The position numbers and the translations under genes are program-made. Positions 8,206-16,740 of a DNA stretch of 50,590 nucleotides are shown here, piece after piece. Source of the DNA: an uncultured Lachnospiraceae bacterium (lineage in GTDB: Bacteria > Bacillota > Clostridia > Lachnospirales > Lachnospiraceae); contig CAJURT010000029.1 of assembly GCA_910588875.1 (NCBI GenBank), positions 1 to 50,590 on the forward strand, given 5' to 3'. The first letter of the stretch is position 1. Every line of letters starts with the position of its first letter. A model generated the notes under the pieces. It did not search any database. It was not told the DNA's origin and saw only the letters and a list, made by a program, of their open reading frames with translations.

Positions 8206-9561
8206 ATGGAACAGAACCAGAAAACAGATTTATTTGAACGGACACCTATCCCCCGGGCAGTGGCCCAACTGACAATTCCCACGATCTTAAGTTCCCTGGT
8301 GATGGTGATCTATAATATGGCGGACACATATTTTGTAGGGATGGTAAACGACCCGATCCAGAATGCGGCCGTAGCCCTGGCATCTCCGGTGCTGCTGGCA
8401 TTCAATGCTGTCAATAACCTGTTTGGCGTGGGAAGTTCCAGCATGATGAGCCGGGCACTGGGGAGACGGGATTATGAGACTGTGCGGCGCAGTTCCGCTT
8501 TCGGGTTTTACTGTTCTCTGATCTGCGGGATAGTATTTTCCATGCTATGCCTAACCTTTAAGGGACCATTGCTGGTGCTTCTGGGAGCGGATGCCAACAC
8601 TGGGGCAGCTACCGGTGAATATTTGCATTGGACGGTGATCTGCGGCGCCGCACCGGCCATTCTCAACGTGGTATTGGCATACATGGTGCGATCCGAGGGG
8701 GCGGCGTTCCACGCCAGCGTAGGTACCATGAGCGGATGTATCCTGAATATTATCCTGGATCCCGTCTTTATTCTCCCATGGGGGTTTAATATGGGGGCGG
8801 CCGGCGCCGGGCTGGCAACCTTCCTCTCCAACTGTGTGGCTTGCATGTATTTTTTTGTCCTGCTTTATACGAAGCGGAAGACCACCTTTGTGTGTGTGAT
8901 GCCCCATAAATTCAGCCTGGAGAAGGCGATTGTATTGGGAATCTGCGGGGTGGGGATCCCGGCATCGATCCAGAATCTCCTGAATGTGACCGGGATGACT
9001 ATCCTGAACAACTTTACTTCATCTTATGGAGCGAATGCAGTGGCGGCAATGGGGATTTCCCAGAAGCTTAATATGGTTCCCATGCAGGTGGCGCTGGGAT
9101 TTTCCCAGGGCATTATGCCGCTTATCAGCTATAATTATGCCAGCGGGAATATTAAGAGGATGAAAGAAGGGCTTCTCTTTGTGGCTAAGATTATGCTGCC
9201 GTCGATTGCAGCGGTGGCGTTGCTGTATTATTTGGGTGCAGGGAGTCTGATTGGCGCTTTTATGAAAAACGACCAGATTATTGCCTATGGAAGCAGGTTC
9301 CTTCGGGGCTTTTGCCTGGGGCTGCCCTTTATCTGTATGGATTTTCTGGCAGTCGGCGTATTTCAGGCGATTGGAATGGGAAAGGCGGCGCTGCTGTTCG
9401 CTGTCTTAAGGAAGATTGCCCTTGAGATACCAGCCTTGTATGTATTAAATTATTTCTTCCCCCTTTACGGGCTTGCCTACGCCCAGTTCACAGCAGAATT
9501 CGTATTGGCCATGGCAGCAGTGATGATGCTGTGGAGGATTTTCGGGAAACTGCAGAAGTGA
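8206..9561 (+). CDS. MATE family efflux transporter
   Basis: This 451-residue integral membrane protein has about 12 hydrophobic segments and the MATE N-terminal pattern PRAVAQLTIPTILSSLV followed by MADTYFVG. A second conserved motif, GISQKLNMVPMQ, opens the second half, and SQGIMPLISYNY follows. Family members export drugs or metabolites in exchange for Na+ or H+. The ATG at 8206 is preceded by AGGAGG; the frame is open back to 8014 but that part overlaps the acetyltransferase gene and has no start signal. A bidirectional terminator follows it. Confidence 0.93.
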   Translation: MEQNQKTDLFERTPIPRAVAQLTIPTILSSLVMVIYNMADTYFVGMVNDPIQNAAVALASPVLLAFNAVNNLFGVGSSSMMSRALGRRDYETVRRSSAFGFYCSLICGIVFSMLCLTFKGPLLVLLGADANTGAATGEYLHWTVICGAAPAILNVVLAYMVRSEGAAFHASVGTMSGCILNIILDPVFILPWGFNMGAAGAGLATFLSNCVACMYFFVLLYTKRKTTFVCVMPHKFSLEKAIVLGICGVGIPASIQNLLNVTGMTILNNFTSSYGANAVAAMGISQKLNMVPMQVALGFSQGIMPLISYNYASGNIKRMKEGLLFVAKIMLPSIAAVALLYYLGAGSLIGAFMKNDQIIAYGSRFLRGFCLGLPFICMDFLAVGVFQAIGMGKAALLFAVLRKIALEIPALYVLNYFFPLYGLAYAQFTAEFVLAMAAVMMLWRIFGKLQK

Positions 9562-9611
9562 CGGGTTGAGTTTTTCGTAAAATGGTTGGGGAGACTTGGA
9601 GATTATACGAT

Positions 9612-9651
9612 AAAAGGAGGCGAAGCATGAGCAATGCTTCCGCCTCCTTTC
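9612..9651. terminator. Bidirectional terminator between convergent genes
   Basis: AAAGGAGGCGAAGCAT (9613-9628) pairs with ATGCTTCCGCCTCCTTT (9634-9650) with a single bulged base and a 5-base loop. The stem is flanked by A-rich and T-rich runs, so it can stop both the MATE gene on + and the chemotaxis receptor gene on -. Confidence 0.8.
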
Positions 9652-9694
9652 GTTCGCCCGGCATGGGCGGACCTGAACGGGTGTATGTATGGAT

Positions 9695-11668
9695 TTAGTC
9701 TCTGGCAAGGGTGAAACTGCTTACCAGCTGTTTCAGGCTGCTGGCCTCTGCGGAAAGCTGCTCACTGGCAGCAGCGCTTTCCTCGGCAGTGGCACTGTTG
9801 GTCTGTACGACGGAGGATATCTGGTCGATGCCTTCTGTGACCTGTTCAATGGCAACGGTCTGATCCTCTACAGCCTTCACAACAATATCCATCTGGGTGG
9901 TCACATGGCCGGCAAGGACACTGGTTCGTTCCAAGGCCTCAGTCACCTTGCCGACTGCCTGGCTGCCTTCGGTGACAGCAGTGATGGAACTGCTGATCAG
10001 TTCCTTGGTGGCCTTTGCGGCTTCATCGGATTTGGAGGCAAGGTTGCGCACCTCGTCAGCAACAACGGCAAAGCCTTTGCCCGAAGAGCCTGCCCGGGCA
10101 GCTTCCACGGCAGCATTCAGGGCAAGGATATTGGTCTGGAAGGCGATGCTTTCAATTGCAGCGATAATCTTGGAGATCTCTTCGGAGGAGGTGGATATCT
10201 TCTCCATGGCTGTGTTCAGTTCCTTGACATAATCCACGCTGGTACCCAGCTGGGCTCCGGCCTGCCCTACGAAATTGCCTGCCTCCTCGGCAGCGGCAGA
10301 AGTCTTTTTGGCAGTGTTGGAAATGTCGTTGATTGTGGTGGCCAACTCTTCCACGGAACTGGCCTGTTCAATCGAACCCTGGCTCAGGTTCTGGGCGCCG
10401 GTGGAAACCTGGCCGCTGGCGGAGGAGACCTGGCCTGCAGAGGTGTCGATCTGGCGCATGGTATTGCTCAACTCAACCTTCAGGTTGCGCATGGAACGGA
10501 GGATGCTCTGGAACTCGCCGACATAGGCATCCCGGTGGGAGGATTGGATATCGAAATTCTTGTTTGCCATCTCGTTTAACAGATATCCGATATCTTTGAT
10601 AATGGTGTTCAGGCCGGTTACCATATCGGCAGTTGACCGTGTCAGTACCGCTGTCTCGTCCTGGCCATGGGTCTGGGGAACGGGGGATTTGAGGTCACCC
10701 TCCACCAAAAGCTTCATCCGCTCTGCGCAGGCACGCATGGGGATGCTGATATTGTTGGACAGCTTCAAAGCCACCACGATGGAGACCAGAACGGAGGCCA
10801 GGATTACGACTATGTTGATCAGGATGCCAAAATAGGTATTTGCCAGATATTCTGTTTTCAGGGCCGTCACGGCAACGCTCCAGCCGTCTGTGCTGCCCAC
10901 CGGGGCATAAGCGGCGAAACGGATCCCATCAGAACTGTGGAAGCTGCCGAAGCCGTTTGCCCCCTGGCGCATGTTCTCATGGAGGCGGGCCAGTTCCTTA
11001 AGGGAAGAATTGCTCTGGGCTTCCTGTTCGATATTCTGGGTGGTGATGGTATCCAGGGTCACATCAGCGATGGTATATCCGGATTTGTTGATCATATAGG
11101 CACGGCAGCTCTTAGCCACCTTGATAGAGGAAACGATGTCATTTAAGAAGGTTTCCGGCGGTACAAAATAGACCACACCTATAATCTGGGAACCATGGTT
11201 CCCGTTCTCATAGAGGGGCGCTGCCACCATGATAGAGAGTTCCCCCGTGATTTTGCTGATCAGCGGTTCGGATACATAGACGTTCCCCTTCATGGCTTGC
11301 TGTACATACTCACGGTCAGAATAATCCTTGCCATCAAAGATACTGTAGCCGTCCGCACCGATGACATTTCCCCGTTGGAAGCCGTGCATCTTGACACGCT
11401 CATCGATAATGGCCTGTTTTTCCGCAACCGGCACGGATGGGTCAGACAGCTGCGGGATACAGCCGGTGTCCATAGCCACATTCTTGTAAGCGGTCAGTTC
11501 CTGCTCAATACGTTCTGCCGCCAGCACGGCGGTCTCGCTCATCATCTGGTCCACTGTGGCGATTGTACTCCTGTAACTCAGCACAATGCTGGATGAGCCA
11601 ACTGCCACCAGGGCAATCAGGACTGTTGCCATCAGGCATACTGTGATTTTTTGGCGAATGCTTTTCAT
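9695..11668 (-). CDS. Methyl-accepting chemotaxis protein with extracellular Cache domain
   Basis: The 657-residue receptor has a first membrane helix at residues 8-30, an extracellular region to about 280 that contains DGYSIFDGKDYSDREYV and resembles a double Cache ligand-binding domain, a second helix near 285-305, a HAMP segment, and a cytoplasmic coiled-coil. The highly conserved tip (residues about 505-545) contains IAFQTNILALNAAVEAARAG and GFAVVADEVRNLA. It would bind a small molecule outside the cell and control CheA. The start at 11668 has AGGAGG upstream. No other chemotaxis gene lies in the window, so it is an orphan receptor implying motility elsewhere. Confidence 0.94.
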   Translation of the reverse strand: MKSIRQKITVCLMATVLIALVAVGSSSIVLSYRSTIATVDQMMSETAVLAAERIEQELTAYKNVAMDTGCIPQLSDPSVPVAEKQAIIDERVKMHGFQRGNVIGADGYSIFDGKDYSDREYVQQAMKGNVYVSEPLISKITGELSIMVAAPLYENGNHGSQIIGVVYFVPPETFLNDIVSSIKVAKSCRAYMINKSGYTIADVTLDTITTQNIEQEAQSNSSLKELARLHENMRQGANGFGSFHSSDGIRFAAYAPVGSTDGWSVAVTALKTEYLANTYFGILINIVVILASVLVSIVVALKLSNNISIPMRACAERMKLLVEGDLKSPVPQTHGQDETAVLTRSTADMVTGLNTIIKDIGYLLNEMANKNFDIQSSHRDAYVGEFQSILRSMRNLKVELSNTMRQIDTSAGQVSSASGQVSTGAQNLSQGSIEQASSVEELATTINDISNTAKKTSAAAEEAGNFVGQAGAQLGTSVDYVKELNTAMEKISTSSEEISKIIAAIESIAFQTNILALNAAVEAARAGSSGKGFAVVADEVRNLASKSDEAAKATKELISSSITAVTEGSQAVGKVTEALERTSVLAGHVTTQMDIVVKAVEDQTVAIEQVTEGIDQISSVVQTNSATAEESAAASEQLSAEASSLKQLVSSFTLARD

Positions 11669-11685
11669 CTCTTTCCTCCTCAGCG

Positions 11686-11732
11686 GAACACTTGGGTTGC
11701 ATTCAATTTGTGAGAGGTTTTGTTAAGTGTTC
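11686..11732. promoter_or_regulatory. Inverted repeat upstream of the chemotaxis receptor gene
   Basis: GAACACTT (11686-11693) and AAGTGTTC (11725-11732) form an inverted repeat about 32 bases apart, just upstream of the start at 11668 on the minus strand. It could be an operator pair or the stem of a leader RNA. I do not see a clear promoter, and no role is demonstrated. Confidence 0.35.
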
Positions 11733-11893
11733 GCTTTTTTGTTTTTTTGGTGCGATGGGGACAGCGGGGGGACTGGTGTGTGGGAAGGAGCATGGGGAGG
11801 CGTAGTGGCCTGCATGGGAGTGGTTCATAAGCGGGCTCCGCAGTGGCTCGCTTCCGCTGCGCTCCAGTTCGCTCACGGGCCTTTCGGCCCTAT

Positions 11894-11958
11894 GGAAAAA
11901 AGCAGGTGCAAATTTTCTTACATGCGAGCATGACGAAAATTTGCACCTGCTTTTTTCC
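11894..11958. repeat. Perfect 24-bp palindromic hairpin element
   Basis: A 24-base arm (11894-11917, beginning GGAAAAAAGCAGG) is exactly complementary to 11935-11958. The 17-base spacer contains a smaller inverted repeat, CATGC GA GCATG (11921-11932). A short hairpin GGGCC TTTC GGCCC lies just before it at about 11877-11890, preceded by a CG-biased tract rich in GCTCGCTTCCGCT-like units. The rest of the 566-base gap between the receptor gene and tRNA-Trp shows no convincing gene. The element could be a strong bidirectional terminator or a dispersed palindromic repeat; the short alternating GC tract favours the latter. Confidence 0.7.
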
Positions 11959-12180
11959 GCACTGCTCTTCGCTTTCGTGTACATTATACCATACCATATG
12001 CCGATACGTCTATCGGACTATGAAAAAAGTTCTAAATCATTTTGATTTTAATATCTGCCGGTTGCTGGTTGTAGGTATAGCTGATGTTATTATAGGAAAC
12101 CTCCCCTGTTTTTTCAGTTCCTTTGCCTGACTTCCTGTGATTTGGCTCCTGCGATAGTTCCTGCGATTTTCAAAAAGATG

Positions 12181-12209
12181 TTGACAAATGCCGCATTATG
12201 TGATACCCT
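12181..12209 (+). promoter_or_regulatory. Promoter of tRNA-Trp
   Basis: A perfect -35 TTGACA (12181-12186) is followed after 17 bases by a weak -10 TACCCT (12204-12209). It lies 26 bases before the tRNA. Confidence 0.55.
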
Positions 12210-12234
12210 ATAGAAGTTGCAAAGATAATTCTTT

Positions 12235-12305
12235 AGGGGAATAGTTCAATGGTAGAGCGGCGGTCTCCAAAACCGTAGATGGGGGTTCGAGCCCCTCTTC
12301 CCCTG
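12235..12305 (+). tRNA. tRNA-Trp (anticodon CCA)
   Basis: The sequence folds into a cloverleaf: acceptor stem AGGGGAA with TTCCCCT, D arm GTTCAATGGTAGAGC, anticodon stem CGGT/ACCG around loop CTCCAAA (anticodon CCA), and a T arm of GGGGG-TTCGAGC-CCCTC. The discriminator base is G. The 3' CCA is not encoded, so it must be added after transcription. It stands alone between a promoter and a terminator. Confidence 0.95.
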
Positions 12306-12316
12306 CTTAAGGAGAG

Positions 12317-12351
12317 CAGCTGAAGCCGTTTTTGGCTTTGGCTGTTTTTTT
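12317..12351 (+). terminator. Terminator after tRNA-Trp
   Basis: CAGCTGAAGCC pairs with GGCTTTGGCTG, allowing one wobble and one mismatch, and is followed by seven T residues. The following roughly 240 bases up to the next promoter show nothing I can support. Confidence 0.75.
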
Positions 12352-12591
12352 GTCTGTCCCCATGGGCGGCTGGCTGCCTTTGGAAGGGGAAAGGGCAGGG
12401 AAAAATCCTTGTTTTTCTTGTAAAATGTGGATTTTTTGGCTTGCGTAGAGGGGTTGGGAATTCATTTTTTAGTATATGCTTTTTGGTGGAAAGGGCTTAA
12501 GTGGGAATTTACATAAAAATGAAAAATGATAAAGGGGAGAATTTGGGAGAATTGTGCAGAAATATGAGGATTATCCTGGATATGGCAGAAT

Positions 12592-12620
12592 TTGACTTTT
12601 TAGGGCTAAAGTGGTATAAA
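12592..12620 (+). promoter_or_regulatory. Promoter of the HPr-like gene
   Basis: TTGACT (12592-12597), a 17-base spacer and TATAAA (12615-12620) make a good sigma-A promoter. The transcript would start near 12627, exactly where the next hairpin begins. Confidence 0.65.
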
Positions 12621-12626
12621 GTGGAT

Positions 12627-12644
12627 AACACCAATAGTGGTGTT
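12627..12644 (+). promoter_or_regulatory. Perfect hairpin at the predicted transcript start
   Basis: AACACCA, loop ATAG, TGGTGTT form a perfect 7-bp inverted repeat between the promoter and the ribosome site of the HPr-like gene. It may be an operator for a dimeric repressor or a 5'-end stabilising hairpin. Confidence 0.5.
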
Positions 12645-12663
12645 CGCTAAAAAGGAGCTGTGT

Positions 12664-12909
12664 ATGATGAAGGAGAGAAAGATCAAATTAGTAAGCATCG
12701 CGGATGCAAAGGCATTCGTGACGGCAGCCATGAAGTGCGATTTTGATGTTGATGTGTTTTACAACCGTGTTGTCATCGACGGGAAATCTATCCTGGGCGT
12801 ACTGAGTATGGATCTGACCAAGACTCTCAGTGTTAGGCTACACGGGGAAAACGAGGAATTTGAGGCATATCTGGAGACAATTGCGCCGTCAGATGAAAAA
12901 ATCGCATAA
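12664..12909 (+). CDS. HPr-like domain protein lacking the catalytic histidine
   Basis: The 81-residue product has the size and strand pattern of the PTS phosphocarrier HPr. The regulatory-serine segment is recognisable (GKSILGVLSMDL, compare KSIMGVMSL in HPr), so the serine equivalent to Ser46 seems present. The region that should carry the phosphorylated histidine (GIHARPA in HPr) reads SIADAKAF, with no histidine. In this respect it resembles Crh of Bacillus, which lost His15 but kept Ser46, so a regulatory rather than sugar-transport role is likely. It has its own promoter, an AAAGGAG ribosome site and its own terminator. A second ATG directly follows the first. Confidence 0.8.
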   Translation: MMKERKIKLVSIADAKAFVTAAMKCDFDVDVFYNRVVIDGKSILGVLSMDLTKTLSVRLHGENEEFEAYLETIAPSDEKIA

Positions 12910-12943
12910 AAAATGAAGAATGGTTAAACAATAATGGCAAGGG

Positions 12944-12984
12944 GCAGGCAGCACAAGAGAAGATTGTGGCTGCCTGCTTTTTTT
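12944..12984 (+). terminator. Terminator of the HPr-like gene
   Basis: GCAGGCAGC (12944-12952) pairs with GCTGCCTGC (12969-12977), followed by seven T residues. It lies inside the upstream open part of the helicase frame, which argues against starting the helicase at 12934. Confidence 0.85.
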
Positions 12985-13062
12985 CGGAGGAAGGTAATAT
13001 GTGCCGGTGAAGTTTTTTGCCGGATTGCAGGGAAAGAGACCAATAATGCATGGGGGATATTT

Positions 13063-15444
13063 ATGGGATACGGGGAAAGGAAAACCGTTAAGATATCTGT
13101 CCGGAGCCTGGTGGAATTCGTGATGAGGGGCGGGGACATTGACAACAGGAGGATGGGCGGGGCGGATAAGGACGCGATGCAGGCGGGAAGCCGGATCCAC
13201 CGCAAAATCCAGAGGAGGATGGGGGCGGATTATCAGGCAGAGTTTACCTTGAAGCATGTGGTGGATCTGGAGGAATACCGGATTGCCATTGAGGGGCGTG
13301 CGGACGGGGTGATAAGCAGTCCGGAGGGTACGGTGATTGATGAGATCAAAGGAGTCTTTCTGGATGTGTCACGCCTGGAGGGGCCGGTTCTGGTTCATCT
13401 GGCACAGGCTCTTTGCTACGGATATATCTATGCCCGGCAGCATAGCCTGGAACGGATTGGGATCCAGGTTACCTATTGCAATATTGAGACGGAGGAGATC
13501 CGGCGTTTCCGCCAGGATAAAAGCTTTGAAGAACTGGAGGAATGGTTTGGGAAGCTGGTTGGGGAATATAAAAAATGGGCGGAATACCAGTACCAGCATG
13601 GGATCCTGCGGGAGGAATATTTGCGGAGGCTGAGATTTCCTTATGAGTACCGGGAGGGGCAGAGGGAACTGGCGGCGTCGGTATACCGGGCGCTGAAAAT
13701 GGGCAAGAACCTGTTCATCCAGGCACCTACCGGGATAGGAAAGACATTGTCTACCGTGTATCCGGCGCTGAAGGCCATGGGGGAGGGGCGGGGGGAAAAG
13801 CTGTTTTATTTGACGGCCAAGACCATAACCCGGAGCGTGGCGGAGGAATGTTTTGAATTGCTCAGGGAGCACGGCTTGTTTTTCAGCACAGTCACCATCA
13901 CAGCGAAGGAGAAGCTGTGCCCTCTTGAAAAGGCGGAATGCAACCCAGTGGCCTGCAGCCTGGCAAAGGGGCATTTTGACCGGGTAAATGGGGCGGTGTT
14001 TGACATTATCCATCAGGAAACCGGAATAACCAGGGAACTTGTCCTTCAATATGCAAAAAAGCATCAGGTCTGCCCCTTTGAATATTGCCTGGATATCAGC
14101 AACTGGGTGGACGGCATTATCTGTGATTACAATTATGTTTTTGACCCTAACGCCCGTCTGAAGCGGTATTTTGGAGAGGGGGTGTCCGGGGAATATCTGT
14201 TTTTGGTTGATGAGGCACATAATCTGGTGCACCGTGCCAGGGAGATGTTTAGCGCAACCCTGGAAAAGGAAGATTTCCTGACTGTAAAAAGGATCCTCAA
14301 AGGAAAGGCCGGGAAGGTGGAGAAAAAGCTGGAGCGCTGCAACCGGCTGCTTTTGGAGATGAAACGGGAATGCGGCGGGTATCAGGTGAAGGAGGATATC
14401 AACCTGTTTGCCGGCAGCCTGATGGAACTGTTTGGGGAGATGGAAAACATGATGGAAGACCCGGACGCCGGCAATGGCCTGGCGGACTGGGACATGGTGC
14501 TGGATTTTTATTTCCAGGTGCGCCATTTCCTCAACATGTATGAAAACCTGGATGAGCATTACCGCATCTATACGGAACTGGGAAAGGATGGGGAACTGGC
14601 CCTGCGCCTTTTTTGCATTGACCCCTCCCGCTGCCTGTCAGACTGCCTGGAAAAAGGGCATGGGGGCATATTCTTTTCTGCCACGCTGCTGCCGGTATTA
14701 TATTATAAGAACTTGCTGTCCGGAAAACCGGGGGACTATGCGGTTTATGCCCATTCACCGTTTCCGCAGGAGAACCGCCTGCTGATGATCGGCTCGGATG
14801 TCAGCAGCCGCTATACCAGGCGGAACCAGGGCGAATATGGCAAGGTGGTAGACTATATCTGCGCGGTTGCAAGGAGCCACAAGGGGAACTATATGGTGTT
14901 TTTCCCCTCTTACCGCTATATGGAGTCCGTGGAGGAGCAGCTGCAAAAGGTTGGGGACGGCTCCTTTAGCTGGAGTATGCAAAAGGGGCGGATGACGGAA
15001 GAGGAGAGGGAGGCTTTCCTGGCAGATTTTGAGGGGGAGCGGGACCGTTCTTTTGTAGGCCTTTGCGTGCTGGGAGGGATATTTTCCGAGGGGATTGACT
15101 TGAAAGCAGAACGCTTAGAGGGCGTGGTCATTGTGGGCACCGGGCTTCCCATGGTGTGCACGGAGCAGGAGATCCTCAAAGGGTATTTTGAGGAGCGGAT
15201 GGAGAATGGCTATGATTATGCCTACCAGTACCCTGGGATGAACAAGGTGATGCAGGCGGCGGGGCGTGTGATCCGGACCGGGGAGGACCGGGGGATCATC
15301 CTGCTTTTGGATGACCGTTTTTTATGGCCCAGGGTACAGGCGATGTTCCCGCGGGAGTGGTCTGAGTATGCCCCGGTCACCCGGAGCACGGTATCCGGGT
15401 GGCTGGAGAGGTTCTGGAACGGGGAGGGTTTTCGCCCCTCATAG
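13063..15444 (+). CDS. PD-(D/E)XK nuclease fused to XPD/DinG-like helicase
   Basis: The 793-residue protein starts with a nuclease-like domain (about residues 1-170) with EGRADGVI and TVIDEIKG, the D and E-x-K of a Cas4/RecB-type PD-(D/E)XK fold. The helicase follows: Walker A APTGIGKTL near 222, a cysteine cluster consistent with an XPD-type 4Fe-4S domain (LCP, ECN, ACS and VCPFEYC between about 285 and 345), the DEAH box VDEAHNL near 384, and the late motifs QAAGRVIRTGEDRG. This fused form is common in Clostridia and is thought to act in DNA repair. The ATG at 13063 was chosen since the terminator of the previous gene lies upstream and GGGGG precedes it; 12934 is the alternative. It overlaps the LysR gene end by 6 bases. 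Confidence 0.88.
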   Translation: MGYGERKTVKISVRSLVEFVMRGGDIDNRRMGGADKDAMQAGSRIHRKIQRRMGADYQAEFTLKHVVDLEEYRIAIEGRADGVISSPEGTVIDEIKGVFLDVSRLEGPVLVHLAQALCYGYIYARQHSLERIGIQVTYCNIETEEIRRFRQDKSFEELEEWFGKLVGEYKKWAEYQYQHGILREEYLRRLRFPYEYREGQRELAASVYRALKMGKNLFIQAPTGIGKTLSTVYPALKAMGEGRGEKLFYLTAKTITRSVAEECFELLREHGLFFSTVTITAKEKLCPLEKAECNPVACSLAKGHFDRVNGAVFDIIHQETGITRELVLQYAKKHQVCPFEYCLDISNWVDGIICDYNYVFDPNARLKRYFGEGVSGEYLFLVDEAHNLVHRAREMFSATLEKEDFLTVKRILKGKAGKVEKKLERCNRLLLEMKRECGGYQVKEDINLFAGSLMELFGEMENMMEDPDAGNGLADWDMVLDFYFQVRHFLNMYENLDEHYRIYTELGKDGELALRLFCIDPSRCLSDCLEKGHGGIFFSATLLPVLYYKNLLSGKPGDYAVYAHSPFPQENRLLMIGSDVSSRYTRRNQGEYGKVVDYICAVARSHKGNYMVFFPSYRYMESVEEQLQKVGDGSFSWSMQKGRMTEEEREAFLADFEGERDRSFVGLCVLGGIFSEGIDLKAERLEGVVIVGTGLPMVCTEQEILKGYFEERMENGYDYAYQYPGMNKVMQAAGRVIRTGEDRGIILLLDDRFLWPRVQAMFPREWSEYAPVTRSTVSGWLERFWNGEGFRPS

Positions 15445-16314
15445 CATATCCATGAACTGCTTTGCAGCCTGGGACAGCGGCAGGTTCTCGTTGGAAGCGA
15501 CCACCAGCTGGCGGGCAGGGACCGGCTCGCTTAAGTCCAGCAAAAAAAGGTTGGGGATATTCCCCGGCACACAGTAATCCGGGACGAAGGCGATGCCCAG
15601 CCCGATCCGGGCGAGGTCGATCAGCAAATCGTTGCTGCTCAGTTCGATCTCCGGGACCAGGTCCAGCTGGTGGCGCTGGAATAGGCTGTGCAGGAATTCG
15701 CTGGTGGTGCTCTTGCGGTCGAGCATCAGGATCGGGCAGTCTTTCAGTTCCTTTAAATGGATCTTGCGGCCTTTTAAGTGCCGGTATTCTTCATTTGCCA
15801 CGAACACATCATGGAATTCGCGTATGATCCGCACATTCTGGGTGTTGGAGAGGCCGGAATTGGGATAGTTGGTGACGCAGAAATCCACCTGCCCGGATTC
15901 TAAGAGTTTTGCGCAGGCAATGGAAGTCTGGTTGGTGACCTTGATGTGGATCTTAGGGTAGCGGCGGTGGAATTCTTTTAAGTAAGAGACCAGGTAATAG
16001 CGGCAGATCGTGTCGCTGGCGCCGATACGCAGCTGGCCTCCGCCTAAAGTATTGGCCTCTAAAAGCTGGTTTTCCCCGCGGCGGATCAGGTTCATGGCCG
16101 GTTCAATGTGCTTAAGGAGGATTTCGCCCTCGGGTGTCAGCTGTACCCGCTTGGTGCTGCGGATAAACAGGGGCTGGTTTAGCTTTTTTTCCAGGAGTTT
16201 GACAGACTGGCTGACCGCGGACTGGGAAATGAAAAGCTGCCTGGAGGCCTCGGAGAAGCTTAGGGTGTTGGCTACATGGTAGAAAACTTTGTATAGTTCA
16301 TAGTTGATATCCAT
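15439..16314 (-). CDS. LysR family transcriptional regulator
   Basis: The 291-residue protein begins with a winged HTH (residues 1-65: ELYKVFYHVANTLSFSEASR, then SQSAVSQSVKLLEKKLNQPLF), followed by a substrate-binding effector domain. It is convergent with the helicase and its start at 16314 is preceded by AAGGAG. LysR regulators usually control the divergent neighbour, but the gene on the other side of the 720-base gap begins the polysaccharide locus, so control of that locus is possible but unproven. Confidence 0.93.
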   Translation of the reverse strand: MDINYELYKVFYHVANTLSFSEASRQLFISQSAVSQSVKLLEKKLNQPLFIRSTKRVQLTPEGEILLKHIEPAMNLIRRGENQLLEANTLGGGQLRIGASDTICRYYLVSYLKEFHRRYPKIHIKVTNQTSIACAKLLESGQVDFCVTNYPNSGLSNTQNVRIIREFHDVFVANEEYRHLKGRKIHLKELKDCPILMLDRKSTTSEFLHSLFQRHQLDLVPEIELSSNDLLIDLARIGLGIAFVPDYCVPGNIPNLFLLDLSEPVPARQLVVASNENLPLSQAAKQFMDML

Positions 16315-16382
16315 GATTCGTGCTCCTTATAGGTGGTGATTTTATTTTACCATAGATGGGGGGGAGGGTAAAGAGGAACCAG

Positions 16383-16476
16383 GGAGGTATACCTCCGAGG
16401 AAGGTACGCTCCCTCCCGTCCTCGGGGGCTGAACACTGTCTTCCGTGAATAAGGTGCGTGTCCCCTTGTTCGCGGA
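16383..16476 (+). repeat. Palindrome and wobble-paired hairpin in the capsule-locus leader
   Basis: GGAGGTATACCTCC (16383-16396) is a perfect 14-base palindrome. It is followed by TCCGTGAATAAGG (16442-16454), which pairs with CCTTGTTCGCGGA (16464-16476). The two arm differences are both T opposite G, so the stem is stable as + strand RNA only. This suggests a structured transcript rather than a DNA site. Confidence 0.5.
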
Positions 16477-16550
16477 GGGTACCGATGGCAGATGGCCAGG
16501 AACTTGCGTTTGCTGTGGGGATGGTTAATTTTTTTGAAATATTGCCGATA

Positions 16551-16740
16551 TACTGATACAAGGTTAGTGTGTGTTTGAAAATTGCTTTCTGCCAGATGTG
16601 CGTCATAATTTGTGGGAGGTTTGAGTCAAATGAAGGGTTCATAGTGGGCTATGTAACCTGAATTTGACCCAAAGATACCGCAAAATGGGGCGTGCAGATG
16701 GCGGGAATGGATTTTCAAACACGCTCTAGTGTACTGACAC
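16551..16740 (+). repeat. Large imperfect inverted repeat, copy 1
   Basis: Roughly 90-base arms flank a centre at CATAG TGGG CTATG (16640-16653). Clear paired blocks are GTGTTTGAAAAT (16571-16582) with ATTTTCAAACAC (16711-16722), and TTGAGTCAAAT with ATTTGACCCAA. Several arm differences are wobble-compatible. It has no coding potential I trust. It looks like a miniature palindromic element or a structured RNA. Confidence 0.6.

Noticed and set aside
8206..9561. MATE protein as the missing polysaccharide flippase
   Set aside because: It has MATE-type motifs, lies 8 kb before the locus and is separated by convergent and unrelated genes.
9689..10579. Long + strand open frame opposite the chemotaxis receptor
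   Set aside because: It is a shadow of the strongly conserved receptor signalling domain on the minus strand; its product is glycine-rich and matches no family I recognise, and it has no convincing ribosome site.
11843..12130. 95-residue + strand frame in the gap before tRNA-Trp
   Set aside because: It runs through the perfect palindrome and has a composition unlike the neighbouring genes.
12519..12650. 43-residue + strand frame before the HPr-like gene
   Set aside because: It spans the predicted promoter and hairpin of the next gene and has only a weak ribosome site.
13369..14559. 396-residue minus-strand frame inside the helicase gene
   Set aside because: The + strand frame carries clear helicase motifs over the same bases; the antisense frame shows no domain.
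16298..16642. 114-residue minus-strand frame upstream of the LysR gene
   Set aside because: It runs through the hairpin array and overlaps the LysR start; no domain or ribosome site is visible.
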